A stretch of DNA of 56,419 nucleotides from XYA12-FULL-58-9 sp001798605 (lineage in GTDB: Bacteria; Myxococcota; XYA12-FULL-58-9), in assembly GCA_036736205.1 (NCBI GenBank), contig DAINMX010000010.1:1-56419 (forward strand), written 5' to 3'. Below, piece after piece: positions 42,279-50,948 of the stretch (position 1 is the stretch's first letter; the number at the start of each line of letters is the position of its first letter). Made by a program: the position numbers and the translations under genes. The notes beneath the pieces were generated by a model. The model was not told the origin of the DNA, did not search any database, and saw only the letters and a program-made list of their open reading frames with translations.

Positions 42279-43324
42279 AGAAACTGCGTGTCTTGGTCAT
42301 TGATGATTCGGCGTACAATCGAAAGACGTTGACGGAGTTGCTCCAGGCAAACTCCGAGATTGAGGTGGTGGGCAGAGCTTATGACGGCGAAGAGGGGCTC
42401 AAGCTTGTTGCGTCACTCAAACCTGATCTGATTACCCTCGACATTGAGATGCCCAGAATGGATGGATTCACGTTCCTGCGCATCCTCATGCACCAAATGC
42501 CGACTCCAGTCATTGTCATAAGCTCCCACAGTCGCAAGGAAGAGGTGTTTCAGGCCTTGGAGCTCGGGGCTCTCGATTTTGTCGCCAAACCCTCACACCA
42601 CATCGCACCCGACCTGAAGGAGCTGGGTGAGGAGCTCATCTCCAAAGTACTAGCCATTCGCGGGCTGCGGGCGCTGCCTGGACAAGCCGCGCCGGCGAAG
42701 AATCGGCACGCACCGAAGGAACCGATGGTCAAAGGTGGCGAGGTCGACAGAGTTGTCTGCATTGGTGCATCTACCGGTGGGCCGCCAGCGTTGGAATCGA
42801 TATTCAAATCGCTGCCCAGTTTTGCGAGCACGGCCTTTTTGGTTGCGCAGCACATGCCGGAAAAGTTCACCCGCGCGTTTGCGGACAGGCTCAATCGCAT
42901 GGTCGACCTCGATGTGCATGAGGCCGAAGGGGGGACACGAATTACCGCTGGCAACGTGTATGTCGCACCGGGAGGTAGCCACATGGTGGTGGCTAAAGGT
43001 ACCCATGGGCCCGTTTTGCATATCGTGCCTACAGAGGATGAGGACCGTTACACCCCGTCGATTGACAGGTTGTTGGAATCAGCGGCGGAGCATTACCACC
43101 AGTCATTGCTCGCGATTCTACTCACGGGCATGGGCTCGGACGGTAGTGTTGGCATCGAGGTGGTGAGGCGGCTTGGGGGCCGAACCCTAGCGGAATCGGA
43201 GGAGACGGCTGTGGTGTTTGGTATGCCGAAGGAGGCGATCGCTACCGGTTGCGTCGATGAGGTTCTCGCGCTTTCATTAATAATTGAACGGATTCAGGAG
43301 TTTGCGGCGGCGCGCAGGCCATAA
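42275..43324 (+). CDS. cheB: Chemotaxis methylesterase/response regulator CheB
   Basis: A 349-residue CheB. Receiver at 1-120 with D56 (LDIEMPRMDG) and Lys in DFVAKPS; linker to about 155; methylesterase domain with catalytic triad S166 (GASTGGP), H193 (AQHMPEKF) and D289 (TGMGSDG). It removes receptor methyl groups or deamidates Gln when phosphorylated by CheA. The start overlaps the cheR stop. Confidence 0.97.
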   Translation: MKKLRVLVIDDSAYNRKTLTELLQANSEIEVVGRAYDGEEGLKLVASLKPDLITLDIEMPRMDGFTFLRILMHQMPTPVIVISSHSRKEEVFQALELGALDFVAKPSHHIAPDLKELGEELISKVLAIRGLRALPGQAAPAKNRHAPKEPMVKGGEVDRVVCIGASTGGPPALESIFKSLPSFASTAFLVAQHMPEKFTRAFADRLNRMVDLDVHEAEGGTRITAGNVYVAPGGSHMVVAKGTHGPVLHIVPTEDEDRYTPSIDRLLESAAEHYHQSLLAILLTGMGSDGSVGIEVVRRLGGRTLAESEETAVVFGMPKEAIATGCVDEVLALSLIIERIQEFAAARRP

Positions 43325-43397
43325 GAGAGAGAATCTTGAGGCGACCGGCAGAGCCTGCTAAGACGAAAGGACAGCAAGGCTGTATTAGTAGGGTGCC

Positions 43398-44252
43398 ATG
43401 GTACACGACAAAAAAGGCAAAGAGCGGGACGACGTGGGTGAGGGCAAGGATGACGCTCGTCAGGAGGTCGTGCAGATCGTCAAGCGCGGTGCCGAATTCA
43501 CCGAGGAAGTCCTCAAGGAGAATGAACGTCTCCGCTATAGGGTGGCACAATTGGAGACCGCGCAGAGTTCTGTAGGCAAGGATGACTCGCTTGTTGCAGA
43601 GCTGTTGGCGAAGATTCGTCGACTCGAGCACGAGCGATCAGAGATAGGCAGACGATTCGCTGAGGTGGAAGCTGAGAACCAGAACTTCGCCAATCGGTAC
43701 ATCGAGATCGAAAACGAGAACAACAATCTTCTCAACATCTATGTCGCCAGTTATCAGCTGCATTCGACTCTCGATTTCCATGAGGTCTTACAGATTCTCA
43801 TCGAAATCATTCTCAACTTTGTCGGAGCCGAGGTTTTTGCCATCGGCCTGGTGCCTGAGGGCGGCGGACCGTTGCGGCCGTTGATTGTTGAGGGCATGGA
43901 ACGTGATGAACTGGCCTCTTTGGCTACCGACTCGGGGGTCGTGGGGGATGTCGTTGCTTCCGGGGAGCCACGTTTTGTGGAGTTCAGTGAGAGTCGTGAG
44001 GTCAAGCTTCGGGATCCGGGAATTTGCGTTCCGCTCAAAATAAAGGGACAAGTTATCGGTGTGGTGTTGATCTATCGATTCTTGCAACAGAAGACGGAGC
44101 TCGCCGCCGTCGACCATGAGTTGTTCACTCTGCTTGCGGGGCACGCAGCGACTGCAATTTTCGCATCGAAACTCTACACGGACTCAAAACGTAAACTGAA
44201 GACCATCCAAGGCTTCATCGACCTGATGACGTCCGAAGGGGCGGCTGGATAG
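43398..44252 (+). CDS. Coiled-coil / GAF-domain protein of the chemosensory operon
   Basis: A 284-residue soluble protein. Residues about 20-118 form a long coiled coil (EEVLKENERLRYRVAQLE, EVEAENQNFANRYIEIENEN). Residues about 122-275 are a GAF domain (LHSTLDFHEVLQILIEIILNFV, VPLKIKGQVIGVVLIY, LFTLLAGHAATAIF). There is no kinase, HAMP or receptor signalling tip. In a receptor-less che operon it is a candidate cytosolic sensor or link to CheA/CheW (inference). ATG start; it is separated from cheB by 73 bases and lies three bases before the last cheY. Confidence 0.82.
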   Translation: MVHDKKGKERDDVGEGKDDARQEVVQIVKRGAEFTEEVLKENERLRYRVAQLETAQSSVGKDDSLVAELLAKIRRLEHERSEIGRRFAEVEAENQNFANRYIEIENENNNLLNIYVASYQLHSTLDFHEVLQILIEIILNFVGAEVFAIGLVPEGGGPLRPLIVEGMERDELASLATDSGVVGDVVASGEPRFVEFSESREVKLRDPGICVPLKIKGQVIGVVLIYRFLQQKTELAAVDHELFTLLAGHAATAIFASKLYTDSKRKLKTIQGFIDLMTSEGAAG

Positions 44253-44255
44253 GGC

Positions 44256-44630
44256 ATGTCAGATTTCTCGGCATTGGTTGTTGAAGATTCGCCCACAATG
44301 CGGCAGTTGATCGTATTCGCATTGCGGCGTCTGCAGACCCTCAAAGTTACCGAGGCCGATGATGGCGTCGATGCTTTGAAAAAATTGCAGGCGGCAAAGT
44401 TTGACATTCTCATCACCGACATCAATATGCCGATCATGGATGGCCTCAAGCTCGTGAGCTTGGTGCGCAAGGATGAAATTCACAAGGACATCCCCATTGT
44501 TATCATTACCACTGAGGGGGCGCAGGAAGATCGCCAACGCGCTCTGGCCCTTGGTGCCAATGCTTACATAACCAAGCCGATTCAGGCACCGCAGGTGATC
44601 AACACGGTCAAAGAGCTTCTCAAGCTCTAA
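44256..44630 (+). CDS. cheY: CheY-like response regulator, second copy
   Basis: A 124-residue receiver: EDS (10-12), phosphoacceptor D55 (LITDINMP), IITTEGAQEDRQRALALGA, Lys in YITKPIQ. It is more similar to the first CheY of the operon than to the relay-type regulators elsewhere in the window (shared TTE-xx-EDR-RALGA). It ends with TAA at the very edge of the scaffold gap, so further operon genes may lie in the gap. Confidence 0.93.
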   Translation: MSDFSALVVEDSPTMRQLIVFALRRLQTLKVTEADDGVDALKKLQAAKFDILITDINMPIMDGLKLVSLVRKDEIHKDIPIVIITTEGAQEDRQRALALGANAYITKPIQAPQVINTVKELLKL

Positions 44631-44730
44631 NNNNNNNNNNNNNNNNNNNNNNNNNNNNNNNNNNNNNNNNNNNNNNNNNNNNNNNNNNNNNNNNNNNNNN
44701 NNNNNNNNNNNNNNNNNNNNNNNNNNNNNN
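44631..44730. other. Scaffold gap (100 N)
   Basis: Exactly 100 N, a placeholder of unknown real length. It separates the end of the chemosensory operon from the truncated ACBP gene. Any open frame spanning it is meaningless. Confidence 0.99.
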
Positions 44731-44966
44731 TAGTCCTTCATGGCCGACTCTTTGCTCTTGCCCTTGAGCTTGTCCCAGGCGTCGTGTTTTGCGCGGCCTT
44801 TGAGATTGATCATGCCGGGGCGCTTGCCCTGCACGTCGCCTGCGGTGCCTTGTTTGTATAATGCGTATAGCTTGAGCAGTATGTTGTTGTCGGGCGCATT
44901 CGACAGCTTCATGACGTTTTGTGCCGCTTGCTTGAATTCTTGCTCGAGATCTTCCATTGCTGCCAT
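44731..44966 (-). CDS. Acyl-CoA-binding protein, C-terminus lost in gap
   Basis: The visible 78 codons encode a typical ACBP helix bundle: EDLEQEFKQAAQNVMKLSN, DNNILLKLYALYKQGTAGDV and AKHDAWDKLKGKSKESAMKD, including the lysines and tyrosines that bind acyl-CoA. Only the last helix is missing. The start ATG (MAAMEDL) has GAGGAGAG five bases upstream. ACBP is widespread in eukaryotes and patchy in bacteria, where it buffers long-chain acyl-CoA in the cytoplasm. Confidence 0.92.
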
Positions 44967-45098
44967 GGGGCTCTCCTCGGCCGTATTCTTCCGGCGAATT
45001 TGGCGCTGTGAAACTTGCATGCCAACACGGACTCGACTTGGCTGCAAGGGACTTTCGTGATGTATGCGATGGCGATTGGGGAGAAAGGAGCAAGTCAG

Positions 45099-45728
45099 GT
45101 GAGCCACCCATGGTTGGACGGCCGACTCTCAAAGGTCGAGTCATTGTCGGACACGGTGCGCATGTGGACCTTTCTCGCTGGAAACACAGCCAAGGGGGAT
45201 TTGCAGGCGGTGGGTCATGATTGGCGATGCCTGGCCCAGGACGACCATCTCGGTGGCATCGAGGCCATTTTGCAGACCCATCTCTTTGCCGGGTACCCTC
45301 GCACCATCAATGCCCTGGCGACTGTCCGTGGGCTCGGGGTGTCACCTGGGGTTCGAGTGGGTGAAGTCGACTCCAGTATGTGGACCGAACTCGGCGAGGG
45401 GAATTGTCGCACGATTTATGGGTCAGCCTATGACCGCTTGCGCGATCGCATTGCCGGGCTGCATCCCGACATCGATCGCTGGATGGTCGAAATCGGTTAT
45501 GGGCGCATCCTGTCGCGGCCAGGTCTGACTCTGCGGGAGAGGGAGCTCTGCGTGATTGCCGTGCTTGCGGGGCAGAACGTCGCGCCACAGTTGTCCAGTC
45601 ATCTGCGCGGTGCCATGCGCGCCGGTGCCACCCCTGTGGAGTGCACTGCGATTCTCGAGCAAACGGATCTCGTTTGGGGACCCGAAGCCCGCAGACAAGT
45701 CGATATTGTGTGGGGAGAGTTACGATGA
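45099..45728 (+). CDS. AhpD-like / carboxymuconolactone decarboxylase-family protein
   Basis: A 209-residue all-helical protein. The C-terminal half matches the CMD fold: DIDRWMVEIGYGRILSRPGLTLRERELCVIAVLAG, then HLRGAMRAGATPVECTAILEQTDLVWG. The redox motif CxxC of AhpD is absent; single Cys residues remain. The GTG start is preferred because AAAGGAG lies eight bases upstream; ATGs at 45060 and 45069 overlap that region. Its stop overlaps the next start (ATGA), coupling it to the spermidine-synthase-like gene. Precise reaction unknown. Confidence 0.8.
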   Translation: MSHPWLDGRLSKVESLSDTVRMWTFLAGNTAKGDLQAVGHDWRCLAQDDHLGGIEAILQTHLFAGYPRTINALATVRGLGVSPGVRVGEVDSSMWTELGEGNCRTIYGSAYDRLRDRIAGLHPDIDRWMVEIGYGRILSRPGLTLRERELCVIAVLAGQNVAPQLSSHLRGAMRAGATPVECTAILEQTDLVWGPEARRQVDIVWGELR

Positions 45729-46558
45729 TCTATCTGCTGTTGGTAGCGGCTCTGATTTCCGAAGGTGCGGGTCGGCCAGAGCAACAGTCCGGCCACCGCA
45801 TCGTTCACCAAGAATCGACACCATTCGGCATGCTCTTCGTTATCGATGAAGGGGGAATGCGGTACTTGCGATTTGACTCAGCCAGTGGCGATGACCAGAG
45901 CATGATCTCGTTGAATGACCAGGATGCGGTGTCGATGGATTACGTCCGTTTTTCCGCAGTGGGTCTCGGCTACGTGGAGGCGCCCCAACGGTTGCTCATG
46001 GTGGGCTTGGGCGGCGGTACATTCACCGCGTTCGCGCACCGCGTCTTGCCCGACATGGAAATCGATGTCGTAGAGGTCAATCCTGCGGTTCTGCGTGTGG
46101 CCGAGAAATATTTTGGCGTTTCGCGCGACGCTCGATTGCGGGTGCACATCGACGATGGTCGCAGGTATCTCGAAAACACCAGCACTCAGTACGATCTCAT
46201 CCTGCTCGATGCCTACACCGGAAGTGGCATTCCGAGCCACCTGACGGGAGGTGACTTTTTCGATTTGACAAAGAGACGTTTGAGTCCAAAGGGGGTTCTG
46301 GTTGCCAATTTAGCTGTGGACGATCGTCTTGAACGAACCCTCATCGATGTAATTGAGAGGGAAGTGGGGGCAGTCGATTGTTTCCGCACTCCCGACAGTC
46401 TCAATCTCATCGTCGTTGCCAAGCCAGTTGGTCGTGTCGGCCAACGGCAGTTGGCAGCTCGAAGCGCCAAACTCGATCAGGATCTCAAACTGCCTTTCGA
46501 ACTCGCTCGGGTCGCGGGTGCCGTCGATGCCGATTGTGCGAGTGCACGGTCTCCGTGA
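45725..46558 (+). CDS. Spermidine-synthase-like protein with N-terminal signal sequence
   Basis: A 277-residue protein. The Rossmann-type SAM/dcSAM-binding core is clear: LLMVGLGGGTFTAFAH, DVVEVNPAVLRVAEKYFG, HIDDGRRYL and YDLILLDAYTGSGIPSHL, as in polyamine-synthase-like enzymes. The N-terminus (MIYLLLVAALISEGAG) is a hydrophobic signal-like stretch, odd for an enzyme using a cytosolic nucleoside substrate; it may be a membrane anchor or the start may be misplaced. Substrate not assignable; many such relatives are not polyamine synthases. Confidence 0.78.
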   Translation: MIYLLLVAALISEGAGRPEQQSGHRIVHQESTPFGMLFVIDEGGMRYLRFDSASGDDQSMISLNDQDAVSMDYVRFSAVGLGYVEAPQRLLMVGLGGGTFTAFAHRVLPDMEIDVVEVNPAVLRVAEKYFGVSRDARLRVHIDDGRRYLENTSTQYDLILLDAYTGSGIPSHLTGGDFFDLTKRRLSPKGVLVANLAVDDRLERTLIDVIEREVGAVDCFRTPDSLNLIVVAKPVGRVGQRQLAARSAKLDQDLKLPFELARVAGAVDADCASARSP

Positions 46559-47596
46559 TTAATTGGGCGGGGCGTGGCTGCGGCGTCGCCACAGCAGCAG
46601 ACTGCACAACACAAGGAGAAGGAGTGGGACAGTTGTCGCGACGGGTGAGGCGGCACAACCGGAACCATCGTCTGAGCCGGTCTCTGTGATCTTCACGTCG
46701 TTAACCAATGGCATCGGTGACGCACAAAAGCCGTAACCGCTCCAATCACTGCAGGTTTGGCCGGTGCAGTTGCCGCAACCCTCCAGTTCAAGCGCGCAGC
46801 TGGGTTGCTCGGCGTATTGGTTGGCGGTGGCGGCGGGATATTTGAAAACGACACCATCGCGATCGTCGCAGGCAAGGCTGCGTTTGTCGATGTCACCGAG
46901 TTTGGCCGTCGCACACATCGTTGATCCTTTGGCGCAGCTTGGATCGAGTTCACCCCACTCATCGGGGTGTCCGAGGCCAAGGATATGGCCGATCTCGTGC
47001 ACCGCGGTATTGGCGAGATCGGTGAAGCGGCACTCAGGATCAGGATCATCGCGGGTGTTGCCATTGCAGTTGGGGCAGCATCCGTCGAGGTCAGCGAAAG
47101 TGAACTCCTCCGAGTTGAATTCAATGTCACCGTCGAAGATCTCACCGGTCTGTGCGCTGTAGGTCGTTGTGGTCAGGGCGATGATGCGGTCAGAATGGGG
47201 CCAATCCTTGTCGCGAAAGATGATCAGATTCTCATTGGCCGCGGGATCGAGGAAATCGAAGCCGACAAGGTCTCTGTCAACTCGCGCGGCCAGGGGAGTG
47301 AAGGTGATGTCGGTGGAGTTGTTGGGCGGCTGGCAACCGGAAATACCTACCCAGGTTGCAAATGAAGCGCCAATGACAGCTTCTTCATTTGTGCCAGCCA
47401 GATCTCCTGTGCCTGCAGCGTGAAATGCATAGGTCAGATCTCGGTGGAACCAAGACAACGATGGCCCAGTCTCTAGGTTTGTGCCCGTGATAACCCGTGA
47501 GCATACCCATGCGTTGGCGTCGGTGGTGATGAGGGTGAGCGCCAACGCCGCGAAACACAATGCAAAAGTCCCACTGCTGAAGATGCTACGGTGCAC
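46559..47596 (-). CDS. Secreted matrixin-like metalloprotease with MYXO-CTERM-like tail
   Basis: A 345-residue exported protease. Signal peptide ends near ...TTDANA (residue 29). The zinc site is HEIGHILGLGH (200-210, metzincin), and the downstream STMCATAK stretch supplies the Met-turn. Cys-rich segments (GCCPNCNGN; CGNCTGQTC) suggest disulfides or calcium sites. The end has a Cys (about 314), then a hydrophobic helix LLLLVLCSLLLW and RRR, the layout of MYXO-CTERM sorting signals processed to surface anchoring. GTG start with GGGAGA six bases upstream. It overlaps the upstream secreted-protein gene by 11 bases, so the two are one operon. Confidence 0.9.
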   Translation of the reverse strand: MHRSIFSSGTFALCFAALALTLITTDANAWVCSRVITGTNLETGPSLSWFHRDLTYAFHAAGTGDLAGTNEEAVIGASFATWVGISGCQPPNNSTDITFTPLAARVDRDLVGFDFLDPAANENLIIFRDKDWPHSDRIIALTTTTYSAQTGEIFDGDIEFNSEEFTFADLDGCCPNCNGNTRDDPDPECRFTDLANTAVHEIGHILGLGHPDEWGELDPSCAKGSTMCATAKLGDIDKRSLACDDRDGVVFKYPAATANQYAEQPSCALELEGCGNCTGQTCSDWSGYGFCASPMPLVNDVKITETGSDDGSGCAASPVATTVPLLLLVLCSLLLWRRRSHAPPN

Positions 47597-48104
47597 GTTT
47601 GATCTCCCGGACCGCGAGCTCTAAGTCGCGCAACGACTCTGGAAACCGGGCAGTGGGCGGCCCCATGGAGTTGTCGACCAGTCGCATACCGAACCCCTTA
47701 CGAAACACTCGTGGGTTCGCGCCCTCCTCCAAGATAAATGCGCCCTGTGCCATTTCCACAACCCGAAGGACGCCAGCGTGACGCTGCAAGCAAAGCACCA
47801 CACGTTGTCCGGTGCCAAACCTCAATGCCCCATCAACGCGTTGGCCAATCTCGCCGATAGTCCCGCCCAAAGTAACAACGTCAACTGTTGTATCGGTGAG
47901 CTCGCCGACCCAGACCTCCTCGACTGCAATGGATACGCGGGTGAGGATGCGTCCATCTTGCCAGTACGATGTGGACTCTCCGGTCGTCCCCAACACAATC
48001 CATTGGGATTCACGCACCAACTCGGCAAGTGATGCGCGGGTGGCGGTGGAGGCACCTGCGGGTGGGACAGCTAGAAACGCTAGTAGGAATGCCAATCGTC
48101 TCAT
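47586..48104 (-). CDS. Secreted protein encoded with the matrixin
   Basis: A 172-residue exported protein with signal MRRLAFLLAFLAVPPAGAST. The mature part is beta-rich (SQWIVLGTTGESTSYW, TRVSIAVEEVWVGEL, QRVVLCLQRHAGVLRVVE, GAFILEE) and resembles small proteins often found next to metzincins in Myxococcota. It may be an inhibitor, chaperone or substrate partner of the downstream protease (inference from the 11-base overlap). No catalytic motif is seen. Confidence 0.78.
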   Translation of the reverse strand: MRRLAFLLAFLAVPPAGASTATRASLAELVRESQWIVLGTTGESTSYWQDGRILTRVSIAVEEVWVGELTDTTVDVVTLGGTIGEIGQRVDGALRFGTGQRVVLCLQRHAGVLRVVEMAQGAFILEEGANPRVFRKGFGMRLVDNSMGPPTARFPESLRDLELAVREIKRAP

Positions 48105-48444
48105 GCAGGGATGCTACCCGACGCATTGGTATACAGCAATGTCGCATAAAGGTACTGGAGGTACTGGAGGTACTGGAGGTACTGGAGGCACTGGAGGCAC
48201 TGGAGGTATTTGCTGGTCAGCCGCGCCCCCGGCCGCCTGCGGCGTCGGGATCGTTCATGAGAGAAACGGGACAGACCCTGTGCCCAAGCGAGCGCCTGCG
48301 GTGGCAACGGGGCGCGCGGTATTCACCGAGAACAAGGAAGCCGCCGAAGTGATGCACTCAATCGAGACGAGAGTCTTTGGAGGCGGAACCGAGCGTGCCC
48401 AGTTGCCGCCGCAAAGCGAGCGGCGACACAGGGTTAGTTTCTGA
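48105..48444. other. Intergenic stretch with a 9-base tandem repeat
   Basis: Between the matrixin operon and a minus-strand membrane protein gene I find no credible coding region. The open frames crossing it are short, mostly encode GTG-type glycine/threonine repeats, and lack ribosome binding sites. The main content is the minisatellite at 48151-48204. Confidence 0.5.
48151..48204. repeat. Six tandem copies of a 9-base unit
   Basis: Four copies of GGTACTGGA are followed by two of GGCACTGGA and a decayed unit. The array lies about 47 bases upstream of the secreted-protein/matrixin operon start, so copy-number change could alter promoter spacing. Confidence 0.9.
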
Positions 48445-48798
48445 CTAGCCCTTGCGCCGGTTAGGTACCACGTGGCCGCGCAAAAACAAAACGAAGTGAC
48501 GCTGACGCCCCGACATGTGACTCGCGAATACGCCAAGGAGCAGAGCTGTGACCAGCAAAGGCACCCGCGCAGGCCAGTAGATTCCGGCAAGTCCCACCAA
48601 GGCGAGCTTGACGAAAACCATAGTTCCTCGGACTTCACACAAGACGGCGAAGCTCGCGAGCATATCGACCAAGAGCAGGGTGGTGCCACTGGCGAGTGTT
48701 GCGACCAACCATGGCAACAACGAATCGCGATGCAGGCCGAAGATGTGACCGCCAAGAAGAGTTCCGCCGCTCAGTACATGCAGTGCCCGAAGGGCCAT
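48445..48798 (-). CDS. Integral membrane protein of unknown function
   Basis: A 117-residue protein with about four membrane helices (RALHVLSGGTLLGGHIFGL, LPWLVATLASGTTLLLVDM, MVFVKLALVGLAGIYW, VPLLVTALLLGVFASHM) and a basic C-terminus. No family assigned. The start is uncertain: the frame is open up to 48966, and ATGs at 48885 and 48798 are both possible; the shorter form begins directly before the first helix. It is divergent from the AOR gene. Confidence 0.6.
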   Translation of the reverse strand: MALRALHVLSGGTLLGGHIFGLHRDSLLPWLVATLASGTTLLLVDMLASFAVLCEVRGTMVFVKLALVGLAGIYWPARVPLLVTALLLGVFASHMSGRQRHFVLFLRGHVVPNRRKG

Positions 48799-48922
48799 GA
48801 ACGTAGCGCGGCGGCCGGGAAAGTCTCGAGGTTGCTCAGGAAAAAGGGACAGAAATACCCGTCCCCGGTGTTGGGCTGCACTCATCGGCACGAAGCATAA
48901 CCCAGCTTGGGGGGCCCGTCGA

Positions 48923-48950
48923 CGTGGGTTGGTATGCGTGGGTTGGTATG
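48923..48950. repeat. Two tandem copies of a 14-base unit upstream of the AOR gene
   Basis: CGTGGGTTGGTATG is repeated exactly, followed by a shorter GGTATG echo. It lies about 103 bases before the aor start codon, in the interval that should contain the divergent promoters, and could be a paired binding site. Confidence 0.75.
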
Positions 48951-49053
48951 CAGGTATGCCCGACATTTGTCCTCCGCTGTCCCTTGTAACCGACGAACAT
49001 GTTGTGACAGAACTGTAAACGACCTTTTCGGGTGGTCACGAGAGGAGTTGGGG

Positions 49054-50934
49054 ATGGCGCTGTGCACTGGCTATATGGGCAAGTCATACGACATCGATCT
49101 GTCTACGGGGGAGATCAAAATCCTCGATATATCCCAGCACGTCGATCTCTACCTGGGTGGCAAGGGCGTGGGGACCAGGTTGCTCTACGACAACACGCCG
49201 CCGGGAATGGATCCCTACGACGACAGGATGCCGCTCATATTCTCGACCGGCCCGCTGACGGGGACCTCCGCACCACAATCAAACCGGTTCGTGGTGACGA
49301 CCAAATCGCCCCTCACGGGGGCTGTTGCGAATTCGACCTGTGGTGGTGATTTTGCCCGACAACTCAAAAGAGCAGGTGTCGACGTCGTCATGGTGCGCGG
49401 CAAGGCAAAGGCACCCGTCTATATCGAAATCACTGACGAGGGTGGTGCTTCGATCAAGGACGCGACTCGACTTTGGGGGAAGGGTGCCGTTGAGACCCAA
49501 GAGTTGTTGCCCAAGGGATTTGGCAAGGCTGTGATTGGCCCCGCCGGAGAGAACCGGGTCCGCTTTGCCTGCATTGTCAGTCAAGAGCGCGTCGCTGGGA
49601 GGACGGGCTGTGGCGCGGTGATGGGGGCAAAGAACCTCAAGGCGATCATTGCAGACGGTAAGATGAAGATCGTCGCCGAAGACAAGGACGCCTTCGAAGA
49701 GCTGCGCAAGTCGATGGTCAAGTACCTCAAGAGCCATCCGATGACCGGCAAGATCCTCCCCGACCTCGGCACCGCGAATATAGTCAACACCGCGGCGGGT
49801 CGTAACATTCTGCCAGTGAACAATTTTCAGAGAGGTACGGACCACAGGGCGCCGCGGATTTCCGGAGAAGCACTGGCAGCCAAGCATCTCAAGCGGAGGG
49901 TGGGGTGTGTCAACTGTCCGATTGTTTGTGGTCGCGGCATCGACCTGCATGGCAAGCGCACCAAGGGACCTGAGTACGAAACCCTGTCGATCATGGGATC
50001 GAATCTCGGCAACTTCAATCTTCCCGACATTTTTGAGTGGAACTATCTGTGTGACGATTTGGGGATGGACACCATCTCCACGGGTGGGGTTCTTGGCTTT
50101 GCCACAGAGCTCACCGAGCGCGGCATGCTCAAGAGCAACCTGTCTTTCGACAGCCACGAAGCTGTGGCAGGGCTTCTGCACGACATTGCGCACCGCAATG
50201 GCCTCGGCGACGACTTGGCGGAAGGCGTCAAGCGAATGAGCGAAAAGTACGGCGGCCACGATTTTGCGATCCATGTGAAGGGGCTGGAGTTGCCCGGATA
50301 CGACCCACGTGGTTGCTATGGACAGGGGCTCGAATACGCCACCACCAATCGCGGCGGTTGTCACGTTCAGGGCGCGACCATGTTTCTGGAGGCCACGGGT
50401 CCCATCAGCATCGATCCGCTCTCTGTCAAATCGAAGGCGGGACTGGTGATCCTGCAACAAAATTTGTCTGCGGCGATCTGCTCATCGGTGTTCTGCATGT
50501 TCTCATCCTACGCCATGCTGCCTCGTCAGGTGTTTGGCCTCGACCCGCAAGGAATGTCGTACAAAGCTGTGACCCAAGTTCTTCTCAACTCGGGGCCCAT
50601 CCTCGAGCTGGTTCTCAAGGCCAAGGCACCGTTGTCTATGCTGTGGTTCGAGAAGTTTCTGACCTACGTGATGGGCAAGAAAGTGTCGCTGGGAGATTAT
50701 ACGGAGCTTGGTGAGAGGGTATTCAACCTCGAGCGCATCTACAACATCCGCGAAGGGTTCACGAGCCGGGATGATACCCTGCCGCCACGAATCCTCAACG
50801 AGTCGACGTTCAAGGGTGTTTCGGGCGGTGTCCCTTTGCATGAGATGTTGCCGAAATATTATCGCATCCGCGGTTGGGACAAGTATGGGATCCCCCGCGA
50901 CCAAACACTCGACCGTCTGGGCATCACCACCTAA
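49054..50934 (+). CDS. aor: Tungsten-type aldehyde:ferredoxin oxidoreductase
   Basis: A 626-residue AOR-family enzyme: GYMGKSYDIDLSTGEI at the start, VDLYLGGKGVGTRLL, FSTGPLTGTSAPQSNRF, and NSTCGGDFARQLKRAG. The [4Fe-4S] ligands are C285, C288 and C292 (CVNCPIVC) with C481 distal (SSVFCMF), matching the arrangement of archaeal AOR. Interconverts aldehydes and carboxylates with ferredoxin using a bis-pterin tungsten (or molybdenum) cofactor; oxygen sensitive, which points to an anaerobic or microaerobic lifestyle phase. ATG start with AGGAG six bases upstream. The moaD-like gene follows after 14 bases. Confidence 0.93.
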   Translation: MALCTGYMGKSYDIDLSTGEIKILDISQHVDLYLGGKGVGTRLLYDNTPPGMDPYDDRMPLIFSTGPLTGTSAPQSNRFVVTTKSPLTGAVANSTCGGDFARQLKRAGVDVVMVRGKAKAPVYIEITDEGGASIKDATRLWGKGAVETQELLPKGFGKAVIGPAGENRVRFACIVSQERVAGRTGCGAVMGAKNLKAIIADGKMKIVAEDKDAFEELRKSMVKYLKSHPMTGKILPDLGTANIVNTAAGRNILPVNNFQRGTDHRAPRISGEALAAKHLKRRVGCVNCPIVCGRGIDLHGKRTKGPEYETLSIMGSNLGNFNLPDIFEWNYLCDDLGMDTISTGGVLGFATELTERGMLKSNLSFDSHEAVAGLLHDIAHRNGLGDDLAEGVKRMSEKYGGHDFAIHVKGLELPGYDPRGCYGQGLEYATTNRGGCHVQGATMFLEATGPISIDPLSVKSKAGLVILQQNLSAAICSSVFCMFSSYAMLPRQVFGLDPQGMSYKAVTQVLLNSGPILELVLKAKAPLSMLWFEKFLTYVMGKKVSLGDYTELGERVFNLERIYNIREGFTSRDDTLPPRILNESTFKGVSGGVPLHEMLPKYYRIRGWDKYGIPRDQTLDRLGITT

Positions 50935-50948
50935 TGGCGGAGGAAACC

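Noticed and set aside
44259..45107. A minus-strand frame running across the N gap
   Set aside because: The frame across 100 placeholder N is meaningless; only the ACBP part right of the gap is real, and the left part is antisense to cheY.
47812..48444. Open frame through the 9-base repeat
   Set aside because: It encodes Gly/Thr repeats created by the minisatellite, is antisense to the secreted-protein gene in its first half, and has no start signal.
49279..50460. A 393-codon minus-strand open frame
   Set aside because: It is antisense to the AOR gene, whose cofactor and cluster motifs are intact; the antisense product has no recognisable features.
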